A stretch of 47,050 nt of DNA from CAZQEZ01 sp964592475 (GCA_964592475.1 CAZQEZ010000014.1:1-47050); one strand, 5' to 3'. Shown: positions 7,345-16,407, numbered from the stretch's first letter. Numbers and translations: made by a program. The notes: generated by a model not told the origin, from the sequence alone.

Positions 7345-8613
7345 ATGTTGGATCGAAGAGTTAATAAAATCAAAGACTTATTATTTGAAATTGCTTGTGG
7401 TAACTATGATAAAAGAGGCGAAATTTCAGAGAAAAAAGATGAGTTTGATGCTATTATCACAGGTATCAATATGTTAGCTGAAGAATTAGAGCAAACTACC
7501 ATCTCACGCAATTATTTAAAGAAGATATATGAAGGCGTTACAGATATGGTATTTGTATTAGACAAAAATGGATATATAGAAGATATAAATCAAAGGGTAA
7601 CTGAAATAGCACGTTATCAACTTAAAAACCTGAAATCTAAATCGGTCAATAGTTTATTTCCATTTAAACACAAATTTAATTTTGCTGAATTAAAAAAACA
7701 GCTAACTAAAAATCATATTAAAACAGATATAAGAACTGACTTTATAACAGCTTACAATGCAAAAATACCAGTAAACTGTTCTTTTTCATTGATCGATGGA
7801 TCCAATCATGAAGATTGTTTAATAATACTCTTAATAAAAGATTTATCTGAATTGGTTTCTACAGAGAAAGAGCTATTGGACCGAAACAAAGAACTTAACA
7901 CCTTTATATACAGGGCCAGCCACGATTTAAAAGGGCCACTAGCATCAATGATGGGCTTACTAAATTTAATAGATATAAATCCAAATCAATTAGAGGATAT
8001 CCCAAATTATATTGAAAACATTAAAAAGAGTGCGATTAAACTAAACTCTGTGGTTTCAGATTTACTGGATTTAGGTAGGATTACCGCCAATCTGATAGAA
8101 TTTGAAGACTTGATGATTGATCAAATATTTAATCAAATTATTGAAGAATATAAATATATGCCACTTTTTAGCGAAGCCAGTATTAATATTATCAATTCTC
8201 AAGATTATCCCTTACATTCTGTACCTCAAATTGTAAAATCTATTTTGCAAAACATTCTCGATAATAGTTTGAAGTATGCTCAGCCAAATGCTTCTCCAAA
8301 TATTGAGATCAAAATTATGGATAGTAATAATGGAGTGAAATTAGAAATAAAAGACTACGGCATTGGTATACCAACTAATATCCAAAAGAAAATCTATAAT
8401 ATGTTTTATAGAGGAAACCACATGTCTAAAGGAAGTGGATTAGGTTTATACATTGTGAAAACAGGTGTAGAAAAACTTGGCGGTAGAATATGGCTAAAAA
8501 GCAAGCCAGGCAAAGGAAGCACTTTTAGCATTTACTTACCTAATAAATTGAAAAAGCCTATTACTGATCAGCAATCAGAAAAAATTAACCTTCAAAAACA
8601 ACTGAATTTATAG
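7345..8613 (+). CDS. Cytosolic PAS-domain sensor histidine kinase
   Basis: 422 residues from the ATG at 7345. An in-frame upstream ATG at 7294 would overlap the previous gene by 44 bp and add a non-conserved stretch, so I prefer 7345. The order is a HAMP-like helical segment (IACGNYDKRG to INMLAEELEQ, about residues 15-50), PAS (GVTDMVFVLDKNGYIEDIN onward, about 60-170), HisKA with H-box RASHDLKGPLASMMG (His193), N-box NILDNSLKYAQ, G1 DYGIGIP and G2 GSGLGLYIVK. No transmembrane segment is present, so it senses a cytoplasmic signal or one passed on by a partner such as the STAS-like protein. No response regulator gene lies in the window, which makes it an orphan kinase. Confidence 0.9.
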   Translation: MLDRRVNKIKDLLFEIACGNYDKRGEISEKKDEFDAIITGINMLAEELEQTTISRNYLKKIYEGVTDMVFVLDKNGYIEDINQRVTEIARYQLKNLKSKSVNSLFPFKHKFNFAELKKQLTKNHIKTDIRTDFITAYNAKIPVNCSFSLIDGSNHEDCLIILLIKDLSELVSTEKELLDRNKELNTFIYRASHDLKGPLASMMGLLNLIDINPNQLEDIPNYIENIKKSAIKLNSVVSDLLDLGRITANLIEFEDLMIDQIFNQIIEEYKYMPLFSEASINIINSQDYPLHSVPQIVKSILQNILDNSLKYAQPNASPNIEIKIMDSNNGVKLEIKDYGIGIPTNIQKKIYNMFYRGNHMSKGSGLGLYIVKTGVEKLGGRIWLKSKPGKGSTFSIYLPNKLKKPITDQQSEKINLQKQLNL

Positions 8614-8727
8614 GAATATTAAAAAAACTTTCACGATTATATTAATAAGGGTCATAGTCTTGACAATATATTCATTCTTTTTATTCACTAAATTCAGCTA
8701 ATTACTATTATAAATCGTCAAAATCCA

Positions 8728-8735
8728 TAAATTTG
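8728..8735 (+). promoter_or_regulatory. Bacteroidota -7 promoter element for the symporter-galK unit
   Basis: TAAATTTG matches TAnnTTTG exactly and lies 37 bp before the symporter ATG. No clear -33 TTG is visible at the usual spacing. Confidence 0.5.
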
Positions 8736-8772
8736 ATGCCATAATAATCCACTAATCAAATTTATATAAAAA

Positions 8773-10650
8773 ATGGCTGGTTTCGAATTACTCGATATTA
8801 TAGTATTTGTTGGGTACCTAGTTTTTATTGTTTTCTTAGGCTTATGGGTTTCCCGTACTAAAAAAGGTGAAGAAAAAACTGCTCAAGATTACTTTTTGGC
8901 AGATAAATCGCTTACCTGGTGGGCCATAGGTGCGTCACTTATAGCAGCAAATATATCAGCAGAGCACTTCATAGCTATGAGCGGTTCAGGTTATGCTATC
9001 GGATTAGCCATTGCCGCTTATGAATGGATGGCTGCCATTACATTAATTGTAGTGGCTAAATATTTCTTGCCGGTTTTCCTGGATAAAGGTATATACACAA
9101 TGCCCCAATTTTTACAAGGCAGATTCAATAAATGGACAAGCTCTTTTTTCGCTATTTTTTGGTTATTGGTTTATGTTTTTGTCAATTTAACCTCTGTAAG
9201 CTACCTGGGGGCGCTAGCTCTTGAAAATATCATGGGTATCCCATTGATTTGGGGTATTATTTTGCTGGCTGGTATTGCCGGAATCTATTCTATAGCCGGA
9301 GGGTTAAAAGCCGTAGCCTGGACAGATGTTTTTCAAGTGATTTTACTTATCGGGGGTGGTTTAATTACTACTTTTATGGCTTTAGATGCTGTAGCAGGAG
9401 ATCATGGTATTTTTCATGGCTTTTCAGTTATCTATGAAAAAGCAACCGACCATTTTCAAATGATTATTGAAAAGGGTTCTATCATTATCCCGGATGAAAT
9501 TAATCCTGATACAGGAGAGCCTATCACTACTAAAGATGCTTTTAATGATCTTCCTGGCATTGCAGTATTGATTGGAGCCATGTGGCTTACCAATTTTGGG
9601 TATTGGGGATTTAACCAATACATTATTCAAAAGGGATTAGCCGCCAAATCTCAAAAGGATGCTAAAAAAGGTTTGATCTTTGCCGGATATTTAAAAATTT
9701 TAATTCCTCTTTTAGTAATCATTCCTGGCATTACTGCCTATGTGCTTACCAATGATTTCAGCATTCAGGAGCTTTCTAATATTATAGGAATTCCTGCCAA
9801 TGAAATAGATCAAATCAATAAATCTGACGAAGCATACCCCTGGCTGTTAAAATATTTTGTACCAGTAGGTATCAAAGGTTTGGCTTTTGCCGCGTTGGCA
9901 GCGGCTATTATTTCTTCATTGGCTTCCATGATCAACAGTACCTCTACTATTTTTGCAGTGGATATTTATAAAGCACTCTTCAACAAAAATGCCACCAATA
10001 AACAAATGGTAAGAGTAGGAAGAATAGTAGCCTTTGTAGGCTTAACCATAGCAGTAATCGTTGCGCAAGAGCTGAGAACCATCGACCAGGTATTTCAATA
10101 CATACAGGAATACACAGGATTTATTTACCCGGGAGTGGTAGTGGTGTATTTTATGGGACTATTCTGGAAGCAAGCTACTCCCCGAGCAGCATTGATCACC
10201 GCCATTATTACTATCCCTTTAGGTATAATTATTAAACTTGCTTTACCAGAAATACCATTCCTACTGAGAATGGGGTATGTATTTATTATTTTGGTACTTA
10301 CTGCTTCAGTAACAAGTTTACTCGACAAAAAGAGGAAAGTACCAACTTCTTTAGATACCAGTAAGAGCACTACACCAGGCTATGCATTAATGATTGCTGG
10401 TATTTTAATGGGTATTGCTGGTTTTATTTGGTCCGAACCGTTAGATTATCTAGGCTTTGAAGCTATTTTCGTAATGGCCACTAGTTTTATTATGATCGGG
10501 TTGATTTATATCACTAATATCACCATGAAAAACATGGATAAAGATGCAATAGCAGTAGATCCGAAAATTTTTGAAACAAATATGACTTTTAATATTGGAG
10601 CGGCGGGTATAGTAATAATCGTGTCCATACTTTACCTGGCTTTTTGGTAA
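8773..10650 (+). CDS. SLC5-family sodium:solute symporter, probably for galactose
   Basis: 625 residues with about 14 hydrophobic helices. Features of the sodium/glucose cotransporter family (SSF, SLC5) include DYFLADKSLTWWAIGASLIAA near residues 40-60, NISAEHFIAMSGSGYAIG, the GG(L/I)KAVAWTDVFQ signature at about 177-189, and FAALAAAIISSLASMINS around 370-390. These proteins couple inward sodium flow to uptake of sugars or related solutes. The start ATG at 8773 follows a -7 element by about 30 bp. The galactokinase gene begins 16 bp after its stop, so galactose is the best substrate guess, though myo-inositol, sialic acid or other sugars remain possible for the family. Residues 219-250 form a hydrophilic loop (HFQMIIEKGSIIIPDEINPD) longer than in some relatives. 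Confidence 0.9.
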   Translation: MAGFELLDIIVFVGYLVFIVFLGLWVSRTKKGEEKTAQDYFLADKSLTWWAIGASLIAANISAEHFIAMSGSGYAIGLAIAAYEWMAAITLIVVAKYFLPVFLDKGIYTMPQFLQGRFNKWTSSFFAIFWLLVYVFVNLTSVSYLGALALENIMGIPLIWGIILLAGIAGIYSIAGGLKAVAWTDVFQVILLIGGGLITTFMALDAVAGDHGIFHGFSVIYEKATDHFQMIIEKGSIIIPDEINPDTGEPITTKDAFNDLPGIAVLIGAMWLTNFGYWGFNQYIIQKGLAAKSQKDAKKGLIFAGYLKILIPLLVIIPGITAYVLTNDFSIQELSNIIGIPANEIDQINKSDEAYPWLLKYFVPVGIKGLAFAALAAAIISSLASMINSTSTIFAVDIYKALFNKNATNKQMVRVGRIVAFVGLTIAVIVAQELRTIDQVFQYIQEYTGFIYPGVVVVYFMGLFWKQATPRAALITAIITIPLGIIIKLALPEIPFLLRMGYVFIILVLTASVTSLLDKKRKVPTSLDTSKSTTPGYALMIAGILMGIAGFIWSEPLDYLGFEAIFVMATSFIMIGLIYITNITMKNMDKDAIAVDPKIFETNMTFNIGAAGIVIIVSILYLAFW

Positions 10651-10666
10651 AAGTGAAATAGGAATA

Positions 10667-11815
10667 ATGATGCGGAACAACATTAAAGAAAGATTTATCG
10701 AATTATATGGTAGCGAACCATTAATAGTACGCTCACCTGGCCGAGTAAATTTAATAGGTGAGCATACGGATTATAATGAGGGATTTGTATTGCCGGCTTC
10801 TATTAACAAGGAGGTTATTTGTACCATAGATAAAAATAACTCAAGTAAATGTCATTTTTTTGCTTTTGATTTAAATGATGCATTTGAAGTAGACATAAAT
10901 GATCTTAAATCTAGTGATAAGGAATGGCCTAATTACCTGATGGGTGTAATTGAGCAAATACAAGAAGCCGGTCATGAAATTTCGGGCTTTAATTGTGTAA
11001 TAGGTGGGGACATTCCGCTAGGCGCTGGTTTATCTTCTTCAGCTGCAATAGAATGTGCCATGGCATTTGCTATTAATGAGTTATTTGAATTAAAACTCGA
11101 CCGCTTTTCTATGGTGAAAATGGCGCAAATGGCCGAAAATAAATTTGTAGGGGTAAACTGTGGTATAATGGACCAATTTGCCAGCATGTTTGGCCAAGCC
11201 AATTCAGTAATAAAACTTGACTGCCGCTCGCTCGAATATCAATATTTTAATTTTGATATGAGTGATTATATAATAGTGCTGTGCGATACTAATGTAAAAC
11301 ATTCTCTAGCATCATCTGAATATAATACCCGAAGAAAGGAGTGTGAAGAAGGTGTAAATATCATTCAAAACAAATATCAATCGATCAGAAGTCTACGGGA
11401 TGTAAATTGTACAATACTAGAATCCTGCAAAGCTGATATGAAATCCAACGTATATGCCCGATGTCAATATGTGATAGAAGAAAACCAAAGAGTAGAAGAT
11501 GCATGTAAGCTTTTACAAAAACAAAATATGCAGGAATTTGGTCAAAAAATGTATCAATCTCACTACGGCCTTCGCGATGATTATGAAGTAAGCTGTAATG
11601 AACTAGATTTTCTAGTAGCACAAACAGAAAAAGACCCCAATGTATTAGGAGCTCGAATGATGGGAGGAGGCTTTGGTGGCTGCACAATTAATTTAATAAA
11701 AAAAGACTACCTGGATTCATTTATAAAAAAAATGACAGATGCATATAAAAATGAATTAAGTATGGAATTAAAAGTATATGTAGCCACTATTGCCAATGGT
11801 AGCAGCTTAATTTAG
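10667..11815 (+). CDS. galK: Galactokinase
   Basis: 382 residues, the length of E. coli GalK. The GHMP-kinase signatures are all present: SPGRVNLIGEHTDYNEGFVLP near residues 23-43 (galactokinase signature), the phosphate-binding loop PLGAGLSSSAAIECA at about 117-131, and the C-terminal GARMMGGGFGGCTIN motif near 325-340. It phosphorylates alpha-D-galactose to galactose 1-phosphate with ATP, the entry to the Leloir pathway. It follows the SLC5 symporter by 16 bp in the same transcript. galT, galE and galM are not in the window. The gene opens with ATGATG, so the start could be one codon later. Confidence 0.95.
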   Translation: MMRNNIKERFIELYGSEPLIVRSPGRVNLIGEHTDYNEGFVLPASINKEVICTIDKNNSSKCHFFAFDLNDAFEVDINDLKSSDKEWPNYLMGVIEQIQEAGHEISGFNCVIGGDIPLGAGLSSSAAIECAMAFAINELFELKLDRFSMVKMAQMAENKFVGVNCGIMDQFASMFGQANSVIKLDCRSLEYQYFNFDMSDYIIVLCDTNVKHSLASSEYNTRRKECEEGVNIIQNKYQSIRSLRDVNCTILESCKADMKSNVYARCQYVIEENQRVEDACKLLQKQNMQEFGQKMYQSHYGLRDDYEVSCNELDFLVAQTEKDPNVLGARMMGGGFGGCTINLIKKDYLDSFIKKMTDAYKNELSMELKVYVATIANGSSLI

Positions 11816-11928
11816 TTTTTTTGTAATTATCATCTAAGTTATTATACTTTTTCAAAAGGCCACATTCTGCCTTAAATTATTGCATTAGAAAAGCATTGAA
11901 ATATAAGGTGCTCAATGGTGTAAATTAC

Positions 11929-11936
11929 TAATTTTG
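11929..11936 (+). promoter_or_regulatory. Bacteroidota -7 promoter element for the aminotransferase gene
   Basis: TAATTTTG is an exact TAnnTTTG match, 34 bp before the ATG at 11971, inside the 155-bp gap after galK. It marks a transcript separate from the galactose genes. Confidence 0.5.
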
Positions 11937-11970
11937 TGACCGCGTTTAAAAAAATAAATTACAAATAAAA

Positions 11971-13170
11971 ATGGCAGAATATTTATCTAATCGAATTCAA
12001 TCTATTGCTGAGTCGGCTACCATAGCCATGGCGCAAAAAGCCAGAGAACTAAAAGCCGCGGGCAAAAACATAATAAGCCTTAGCCTTGGGGAGCCTGACT
12101 TTAAAACACCTCAACATATACAGGATGCAGCCAAAAAGGCTATCGATGAAGGCAAATATTTCTCTTACCCTCCAGTACCGGGTTATCCGGAGCTGAGAGA
12201 AGCTATTGCTAATAAACTAACATCAGAAAACAATATCCCCAGCAAAGCTGAAAATATAATTGTTTCCAATGGTGCTAAACATTCTATTGCCAATGTGTTT
12301 TTCTGCTTGCTTAACCCCGGTGATGAAGTAATTGTATTAAGCCCCTATTGGGTAAGCTATGCAGACATAGTGGTGCTGGCCGAGGGAAAACCTGTTATTG
12401 TAACTGGCAGTATAGAAAATAATTTTAAAACTACCGCCCAGCAGTTGGAAGCGGCAATTACACCTAAAACACGAGCCGTGATCTACTCCTCTCCCTGCAA
12501 TCCTACTGGTGCTGTTTTTAGTAGAGAGGAGATGCAGGCAATGGCAAATATATTGAGCAATCGAAAAGACATTTTTGTAATTGCTGATGAAATTTATGAA
12601 TATATTAATTTTAGTGGTGAGCATGTAAGTATGGCATCTTTCCCTGAAATGCAGGAAAATACTATAACTGTAAATGGATTTTCAAAAGGAGCAGCCATGA
12701 CAGGTTGGCGAGTAGGCTACTTATCAGCCCCGGCCTGGTTAGCCAAAGCCGTGGGTAAACTGCAAGGACAATTTACTTCAGGAGTAAACGGGATAGCTCA
12801 ACGAGCTGCTTTAGCGGCGGTATCTGGTGACAAAACACCTGCAAAAAAAATGGCTGAAGCATATCTGAAAAGAAGAGACATGGTGCTAGCCTCACTCAAT
12901 GAAATAGAAGGAATTAAGACTTACGTTCCCAATGGAGCTTTTTATATTTTCCCTGATATCAGTTATTTTTTCGGGAAAAGTGATGGTAATACTACCATCC
13001 AAAATTCTGACGATTTTAGCATGTATTTGCTAGGGGAGGCATTAGTTTCTACAGTAAGTGGAGCTGCCTTTGGTGCTCCTAACTGTGTTAGGATTTCGTA
13101 TGCAGCATCTGATGAGGACTTAAAAGAAGCATTGGAAAGAATTAAAAAAGCTTTGGCTAAATTAAAATAA
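11971..13170 (+). CDS. aspC: Class I PLP-dependent aminotransferase, aspartate aminotransferase-like
   Basis: 399 residues with a full class I/II aminotransferase domain. SLSLGEPDFKTPQHI (residues 36-50) binds substrate, SPCNPTGAVFSREE carries the conserved Asn-Pro-Thr-Gly, DEIYEYI carries the Asp and Tyr that contact PLP, and NGFSKGAAMTGWRVGY carries the Schiff-base lysine and the substrate-carboxylate Arg. The sequence fits subgroup I-gamma, which includes aspartate and aspartate/prephenate aminotransferases of many bacteria. The likely reaction is L-aspartate plus 2-oxoglutarate to oxaloacetate and glutamate; a role with aromatic keto acids is possible. Its TAA stop overlaps the ATG of the heptose kinase gene by one base (TAATG), which implies coupled translation, although the two products share no obvious pathway. 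Confidence 0.88.
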   Translation: MAEYLSNRIQSIAESATIAMAQKARELKAAGKNIISLSLGEPDFKTPQHIQDAAKKAIDEGKYFSYPPVPGYPELREAIANKLTSENNIPSKAENIIVSNGAKHSIANVFFCLLNPGDEVIVLSPYWVSYADIVVLAEGKPVIVTGSIENNFKTTAQQLEAAITPKTRAVIYSSPCNPTGAVFSREEMQAMANILSNRKDIFVIADEIYEYINFSGEHVSMASFPEMQENTITVNGFSKGAAMTGWRVGYLSAPAWLAKAVGKLQGQFTSGVNGIAQRAALAAVSGDKTPAKKMAEAYLKRRDMVLASLNEIEGIKTYVPNGAFYIFPDISYFFGKSDGNTTIQNSDDFSMYLLGEALVSTVSGAAFGAPNCVRISYAASDEDLKEALERIKKALAKLK

Positions 13171-14168
13171 TGAACCACTCTGCTATTGACTATTTATTTG
13201 AGCAATTTGAGCAGCTAAAAATATTAGTCGTGGGCGACATCATGATAGATTCCTATGTATGGGGTTCTGTAGATCGCATATCGCCTGAAGCACCGGTTCC
13301 AATAATTAGCGTAAAAAACAAAGAGAATCGACTGGGAGGAGCCGCTAATGTGGCTCTTAATCTACAATCTTTAGGTGCTACTCCCATTATGTGTTCTGTA
13401 ATTGGTGATGATGTCTCGGCTCAACATTTTTTATCCCTCTGCCAGAATAATAATCTAAATACGGAAGGAATTATAAAAAGTAACCAACGAATAACTACCG
13501 TAAAGGAACGGATTATGTCGGGCTCGCAACATATTGTAAGGATAGATCATGAAATTGATGTAAATCTAGATAGTAAGTCAAGGCAATTATTGATTAATAA
13601 ATTTGAAGTCCTGATTAAAAAAGTTGACGCGATAGTATTTCAGGATTATGACAAAGGAGTATTGGATAAAGAGATAATAGAAGAAATGCTTTCAATTGCC
13701 CATCATAATAATAAACCTACTATAGTTGATCCCAAAAAACGCAATTTTCTTTGCTACAAAGGCGCTACTTTATTTAAGCCAAATCTTAAAGAGTTAAAAG
13801 AAGGCTTAAAAGTTGATTTTGACGGTGCTGATATGCATTCGGTAGCAGTAGCTGTAAGCAGATTGAAAATGGCTCTCAAAGTTAAAAATGCCTTGCTTAC
13901 ATTATCAGAAAACGGTATATATATTGATGGTGAGAAAGAAAAGACGCATATTAAAGCACACATACGTAAAATTGCTGATGTAAGCGGGGCTGGCGATACC
14001 GTGGTAAGTATTGCCAGCCTATGTGTAGCATTACATCAATCTGCAGAGGTAATTGCCAGCCTAAGCAACCTTGGAGGGGGCATTGTTTGTGAACAGCTAG
14101 GAGTAGTACCGGTAGATAAACTCAAATTGAAAAACGAAGCTCAGCATTATGGATTGTTACCCAATTAA
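13170..14168 (+). CDS. rfaE1: D-glycero-beta-D-manno-heptose-7-phosphate kinase-like PfkB carbohydrate kinase
   Basis: 332 residues of the PfkB/ribokinase fold. Residues 18-60 (ILVVGDIMIDSYVWGSVDRI, then SPEAPVPI) and RLGGAANVALNLQSLGA match the kinase half of HldE/RfaE, which makes heptose 1,7-bisphosphate for ADP-heptose and lipopolysaccharide core. The second PfkB signature, ADVSGAGDTVVSIA, is near residue 270 and contains the catalytic Asp. The nucleotidyltransferase half of bifunctional HldE is absent, so a separate RfaE2-type gene would be needed elsewhere. The gene is translationally coupled to the aminotransferase upstream and overlaps the convergent aroB gene by four bases at its end. 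Another sugar kinase role is possible, but the motif match is specific. Confidence 0.85.
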   Translation: MNHSAIDYLFEQFEQLKILVVGDIMIDSYVWGSVDRISPEAPVPIISVKNKENRLGGAANVALNLQSLGATPIMCSVIGDDVSAQHFLSLCQNNNLNTEGIIKSNQRITTVKERIMSGSQHIVRIDHEIDVNLDSKSRQLLINKFEVLIKKVDAIVFQDYDKGVLDKEIIEEMLSIAHHNNKPTIVDPKKRNFLCYKGATLFKPNLKELKEGLKVDFDGADMHSVAVAVSRLKMALKVKNALLTLSENGIYIDGEKEKTHIKAHIRKIADVSGAGDTVVSIASLCVALHQSAEVIASLSNLGGGIVCEQLGVVPVDKLKLKNEAQHYGLLPN

Positions 14169-15202
14169 TTTTCCAGATAAAACTTAATTGCTTCAATTAT
14201 TTCCAGTTGATCAACTTTGATATCATAAACAGCTTCTCCAATAGAAGTGATTAATGCCATTTGTACCTCTCCTTTCTCATTTTTTTTATCCTGAGTCATC
14301 AAAGCTACAATTTCATTCCAGCTATCAATAGGTAAGTCTACTTTAGTAAATATGGTACTAATATATTTTTTAATTTTAGTAACATCTTCCATAGGTAAAC
14401 CGCATTTTTTCATGGACAAGTAGCTTTCAGCTATCATACCTATAGCAATAGCCTCCCCGTGTAAAAGTTTTTCCTCACCATGTAAAAAATAGCTTTCGAT
14501 CGCGTGACCTATGGTGTGTCCGAAATTAAGTACTTTTCGATATCCTGATTCGAAAGGGTCCTGCTTTACTACTTGCTGTTTCACCCCAATGGAATGAGGT
14601 ATTAATTGATTCCACGGCTGAGATATAAAAGCATTTTCAGCAAGCTTTTGCCAGTACCTATTGTCAGCTATTAAACAATGCTTAATCACTTCAGCAAAAC
14701 CTGATCTTAACTCTTGATCGGGCAATGTTCTTAAAAAAGTAGGGTCTATCAATACCCTGGCAGGGTCTTTAAATACTCCTATATGATTTTTAAAATTAGC
14801 AAAATCAATACCTAACTTACCGCCTATACTAGCATCTACTTGCGAAAGAAGTGTAGTTGGAATATTGATAAATTGTATGCCCCGTTTATAAGTTGCAGCA
14901 CAAAAGCCACCCATATCGCCAATTACTCCACCCCCCAAATTTATCATTAATGATTTTCTATCCAGACCAAGCCTTGTTATTTCCGACCATATATACTTAC
15001 AAGTGTCAATATTCTTATTTTCCTCCCCGGGGTTAATTTTAATTAAAAAATGGTCGGGCAAACTGAATTGAATCAGAGGGTAACAATGCTTTAGGGTATT
15101 ATAATCAACCAAAACGGCAATTGAAGAATAACTATTTAAGCCTAAAAATTGATTTAACTCGTCCTCTATCTTATCACTTATGGCTATGTATTCCGGCAAC
15201 AT
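14165..15202 (-). CDS. aroB: 3-Dehydroquinate synthase
   Basis: 345 residues. NAD-binding and active-site motifs of the family are clear: LGGGVIGDMGGFCAATYKRG, PTTLLSQVDASIGGKLGIDF, then SGFAEVIKHCLI with metal and substrate ligands, and LNFGHTIGHAIES with the zinc-binding His. It converts 3-deoxy-D-arabino-heptulosonate 7-phosphate to 3-dehydroquinate, the second step of the shikimate pathway. It starts 11 bp after the DAHP synthase gene, so the first two pathway steps share one transcript in reaction order. Its 3' end overlaps the convergent heptose-kinase gene by four bases (14165-14168), where TTAA supplies a stop codon on both strands. Confidence 0.96.
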   Translation of the reverse strand: MLPEYIAISDKIEDELNQFLGLNSYSSIAVLVDYNTLKHCYPLIQFSLPDHFLIKINPGEENKNIDTCKYIWSEITRLGLDRKSLMINLGGGVIGDMGGFCAATYKRGIQFINIPTTLLSQVDASIGGKLGIDFANFKNHIGVFKDPARVLIDPTFLRTLPDQELRSGFAEVIKHCLIADNRYWQKLAENAFISQPWNQLIPHSIGVKQQVVKQDPFESGYRKVLNFGHTIGHAIESYFLHGEEKLLHGEAIAIGMIAESYLSMKKCGLPMEDVTKIKKYISTIFTKVDLPIDSWNEIVALMTQDKKNEKGEVQMALITSIGEAVYDIKVDQLEIIEAIKFYLEN

Positions 15203-15213
15203 TATTTCCCTAA

Positions 15214-16317
15214 TTATTTATTATTAGCTATCTCTGTATTTTCAGTTTCGTTGATAATTTCTGTTTGACGTTTAATTGACGCATCGTGAATCAGTTTAAA
15301 CATTTCATCCATAAATTTTGGATTTAGGTTTAAAGATTCTGCTAGTTTGCGTCTGCTGTCCGAAATCTCCTTCCATCTATTTTTTTGAAATACTGTCACG
15401 TTATTTGATTTTTTATAAAAGGCTATTTTATCTACTACGCGCATTCTTGCAGCCATAGCTTCAAATAGTTCACGATCAATATTATCTATTTGATCTCGCA
15501 AATCTTCCAGGTGATTAATGAAATCCTTATCTTCAGAAGTAGCTTTTCTTATTTTCAATTGGGTAAGCAAGTCATGCATCTGATCAGGTGTTATTTGCTG
15601 TCTGGCATCGCTCCATGCGTTATCAGGATCACGGTGAGACTCTATAATTAAACCATCATAATCAAGATCGAGCGCACGTTGAGAAATTTCAAAAATCATT
15701 TCTCTGTTGCCCGCGATATGACTAGGGTCACAAATAAGTGGCAAATTTGGCATATTACTTTTCAATTCAAGGGGTATTTGCCACATCGGTACATTTCTGT
15801 ATTTTGTATTTTGATTTGAAGAAAAGCCACGATGTATTGCCCCAAGCTTAGTAATTCCAGCGTTGGATATTCTTTCCATTGCACCCAACCAAAGAGACAT
15901 ATCAGGATTGATAGGATTTTTTACAAAAACAGGTATATCAAGTCCACTCAAAGCATCGGCTATTTCTTGCACAGTAAACGGATTTACAGTAGACCTGGCA
16001 CCGATCCAAAGAATATCAATGCCATGCTTCAAAGCTTCAAATACATGATGCGGACTAGCCACTTCGATGGCAAATTTTACATCAAGCTCTTTTTTGATAT
16101 TTTGAATCCATTTTAAAGCTTGTATGCCTATACCTTCAAAATTATTAGGCCTGGTGCGAGGTTTCCATATTCCTGCACGTATAATGTTGATATTTTGTTC
16201 CTTTAACCGCTTAGTCGTTTCAAATAATTGGTCTTCCGTTTCAGCGGAACAAGGGCCGGCAATTATTAAAGGTTTCTTTACATCAGGAAACCATTCGTTC
16301 ATTTCACTAAAATTCAT
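15214..16317 (-). CDS. DAHP synthase fused to C-terminal chorismate mutase
   Basis: 367 residues. Residues 14-255 are a type I-beta 3-deoxy-7-phosphoheptulonate synthase: KPLIIAGPCSAET, INIIRAGIWKPRTRPNNFEG, IWIGARSTVNPF-like and LICDPSHIAGNR. Residues about 265-355 are an AroQ chorismate mutase (LRDQIDNIDRELFEAMAARM, then RMRVVDKIAFYKK and VFQKNRWKEI). The enzyme condenses phosphoenolpyruvate with erythrose 4-phosphate and also converts chorismate to prephenate. In this architecture, known from Bacteroidota such as Porphyromonas, the mutase lies at the C-terminus and binding of prephenate there inhibits the synthase. In Bacillus-type fusions the order is reversed. The transcript starts at a -7 element 38 bp upstream and continues into aroB. 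Confidence 0.95.
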   Translation of the reverse strand: MNFSEMNEWFPDVKKPLIIAGPCSAETEDQLFETTKRLKEQNINIIRAGIWKPRTRPNNFEGIGIQALKWIQNIKKELDVKFAIEVASPHHVFEALKHGIDILWIGARSTVNPFTVQEIADALSGLDIPVFVKNPINPDMSLWLGAMERISNAGITKLGAIHRGFSSNQNTKYRNVPMWQIPLELKSNMPNLPLICDPSHIAGNREMIFEISQRALDLDYDGLIIESHRDPDNAWSDARQQITPDQMHDLLTQLKIRKATSEDKDFINHLEDLRDQIDNIDRELFEAMAARMRVVDKIAFYKKSNNVTVFQKNRWKEISDSRRKLAESLNLNPKFMDEMFKLIHDASIKRQTEIINETENTEIANNK

Positions 16318-16354
16318 TACTTTTCTCCAATCTATTTTTCCAAAAACCTTAAAA

Positions 16355-16362
16355 CAAAATTA
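16355..16362 (-). promoter_or_regulatory. -7 promoter element for the DAHP synthase-aroB transcript
   Basis: CAAAATTA on the plus strand reads TAATTTTG on the minus strand, an exact TAnnTTTG match 38 bp before the minus-strand ATG at 16317. Confidence 0.55.
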
Positions 16363-16381
16363 TTAAAGATATCCTTTTTAA

Positions 16382-16389
16382 TATATTTG
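16382..16389 (+). promoter_or_regulatory. -7 promoter element for proline dehydrogenase
   Basis: TATATTTG matches TAnnTTTG exactly and lies 18 bp before the ATG at 16408. It covers the in-frame TTG at 16387, which therefore cannot be a translated start if this promoter is used. Confidence 0.6.
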
Positions 16390-16407
16390 TATTATTTAAA
16401 TTATAAA

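Noticed and set aside
9249..11687. Several open frames antisense or out of frame within the symporter and galK genes
   Set aside because: They lie wholly inside strongly supported genes and have no recognisable domain or promoter.
11850..11880. AAGGC/GCCTT hairpin after galK
   Set aside because: The stem is only five base pairs and no T run follows, so it is too weak to call as a terminator.
16387..16407. TTG start that would extend proline dehydrogenase by seven codons
   Set aside because: It overlaps the exact -7 promoter element at 16382-16389, so it would lie upstream of the transcript start.
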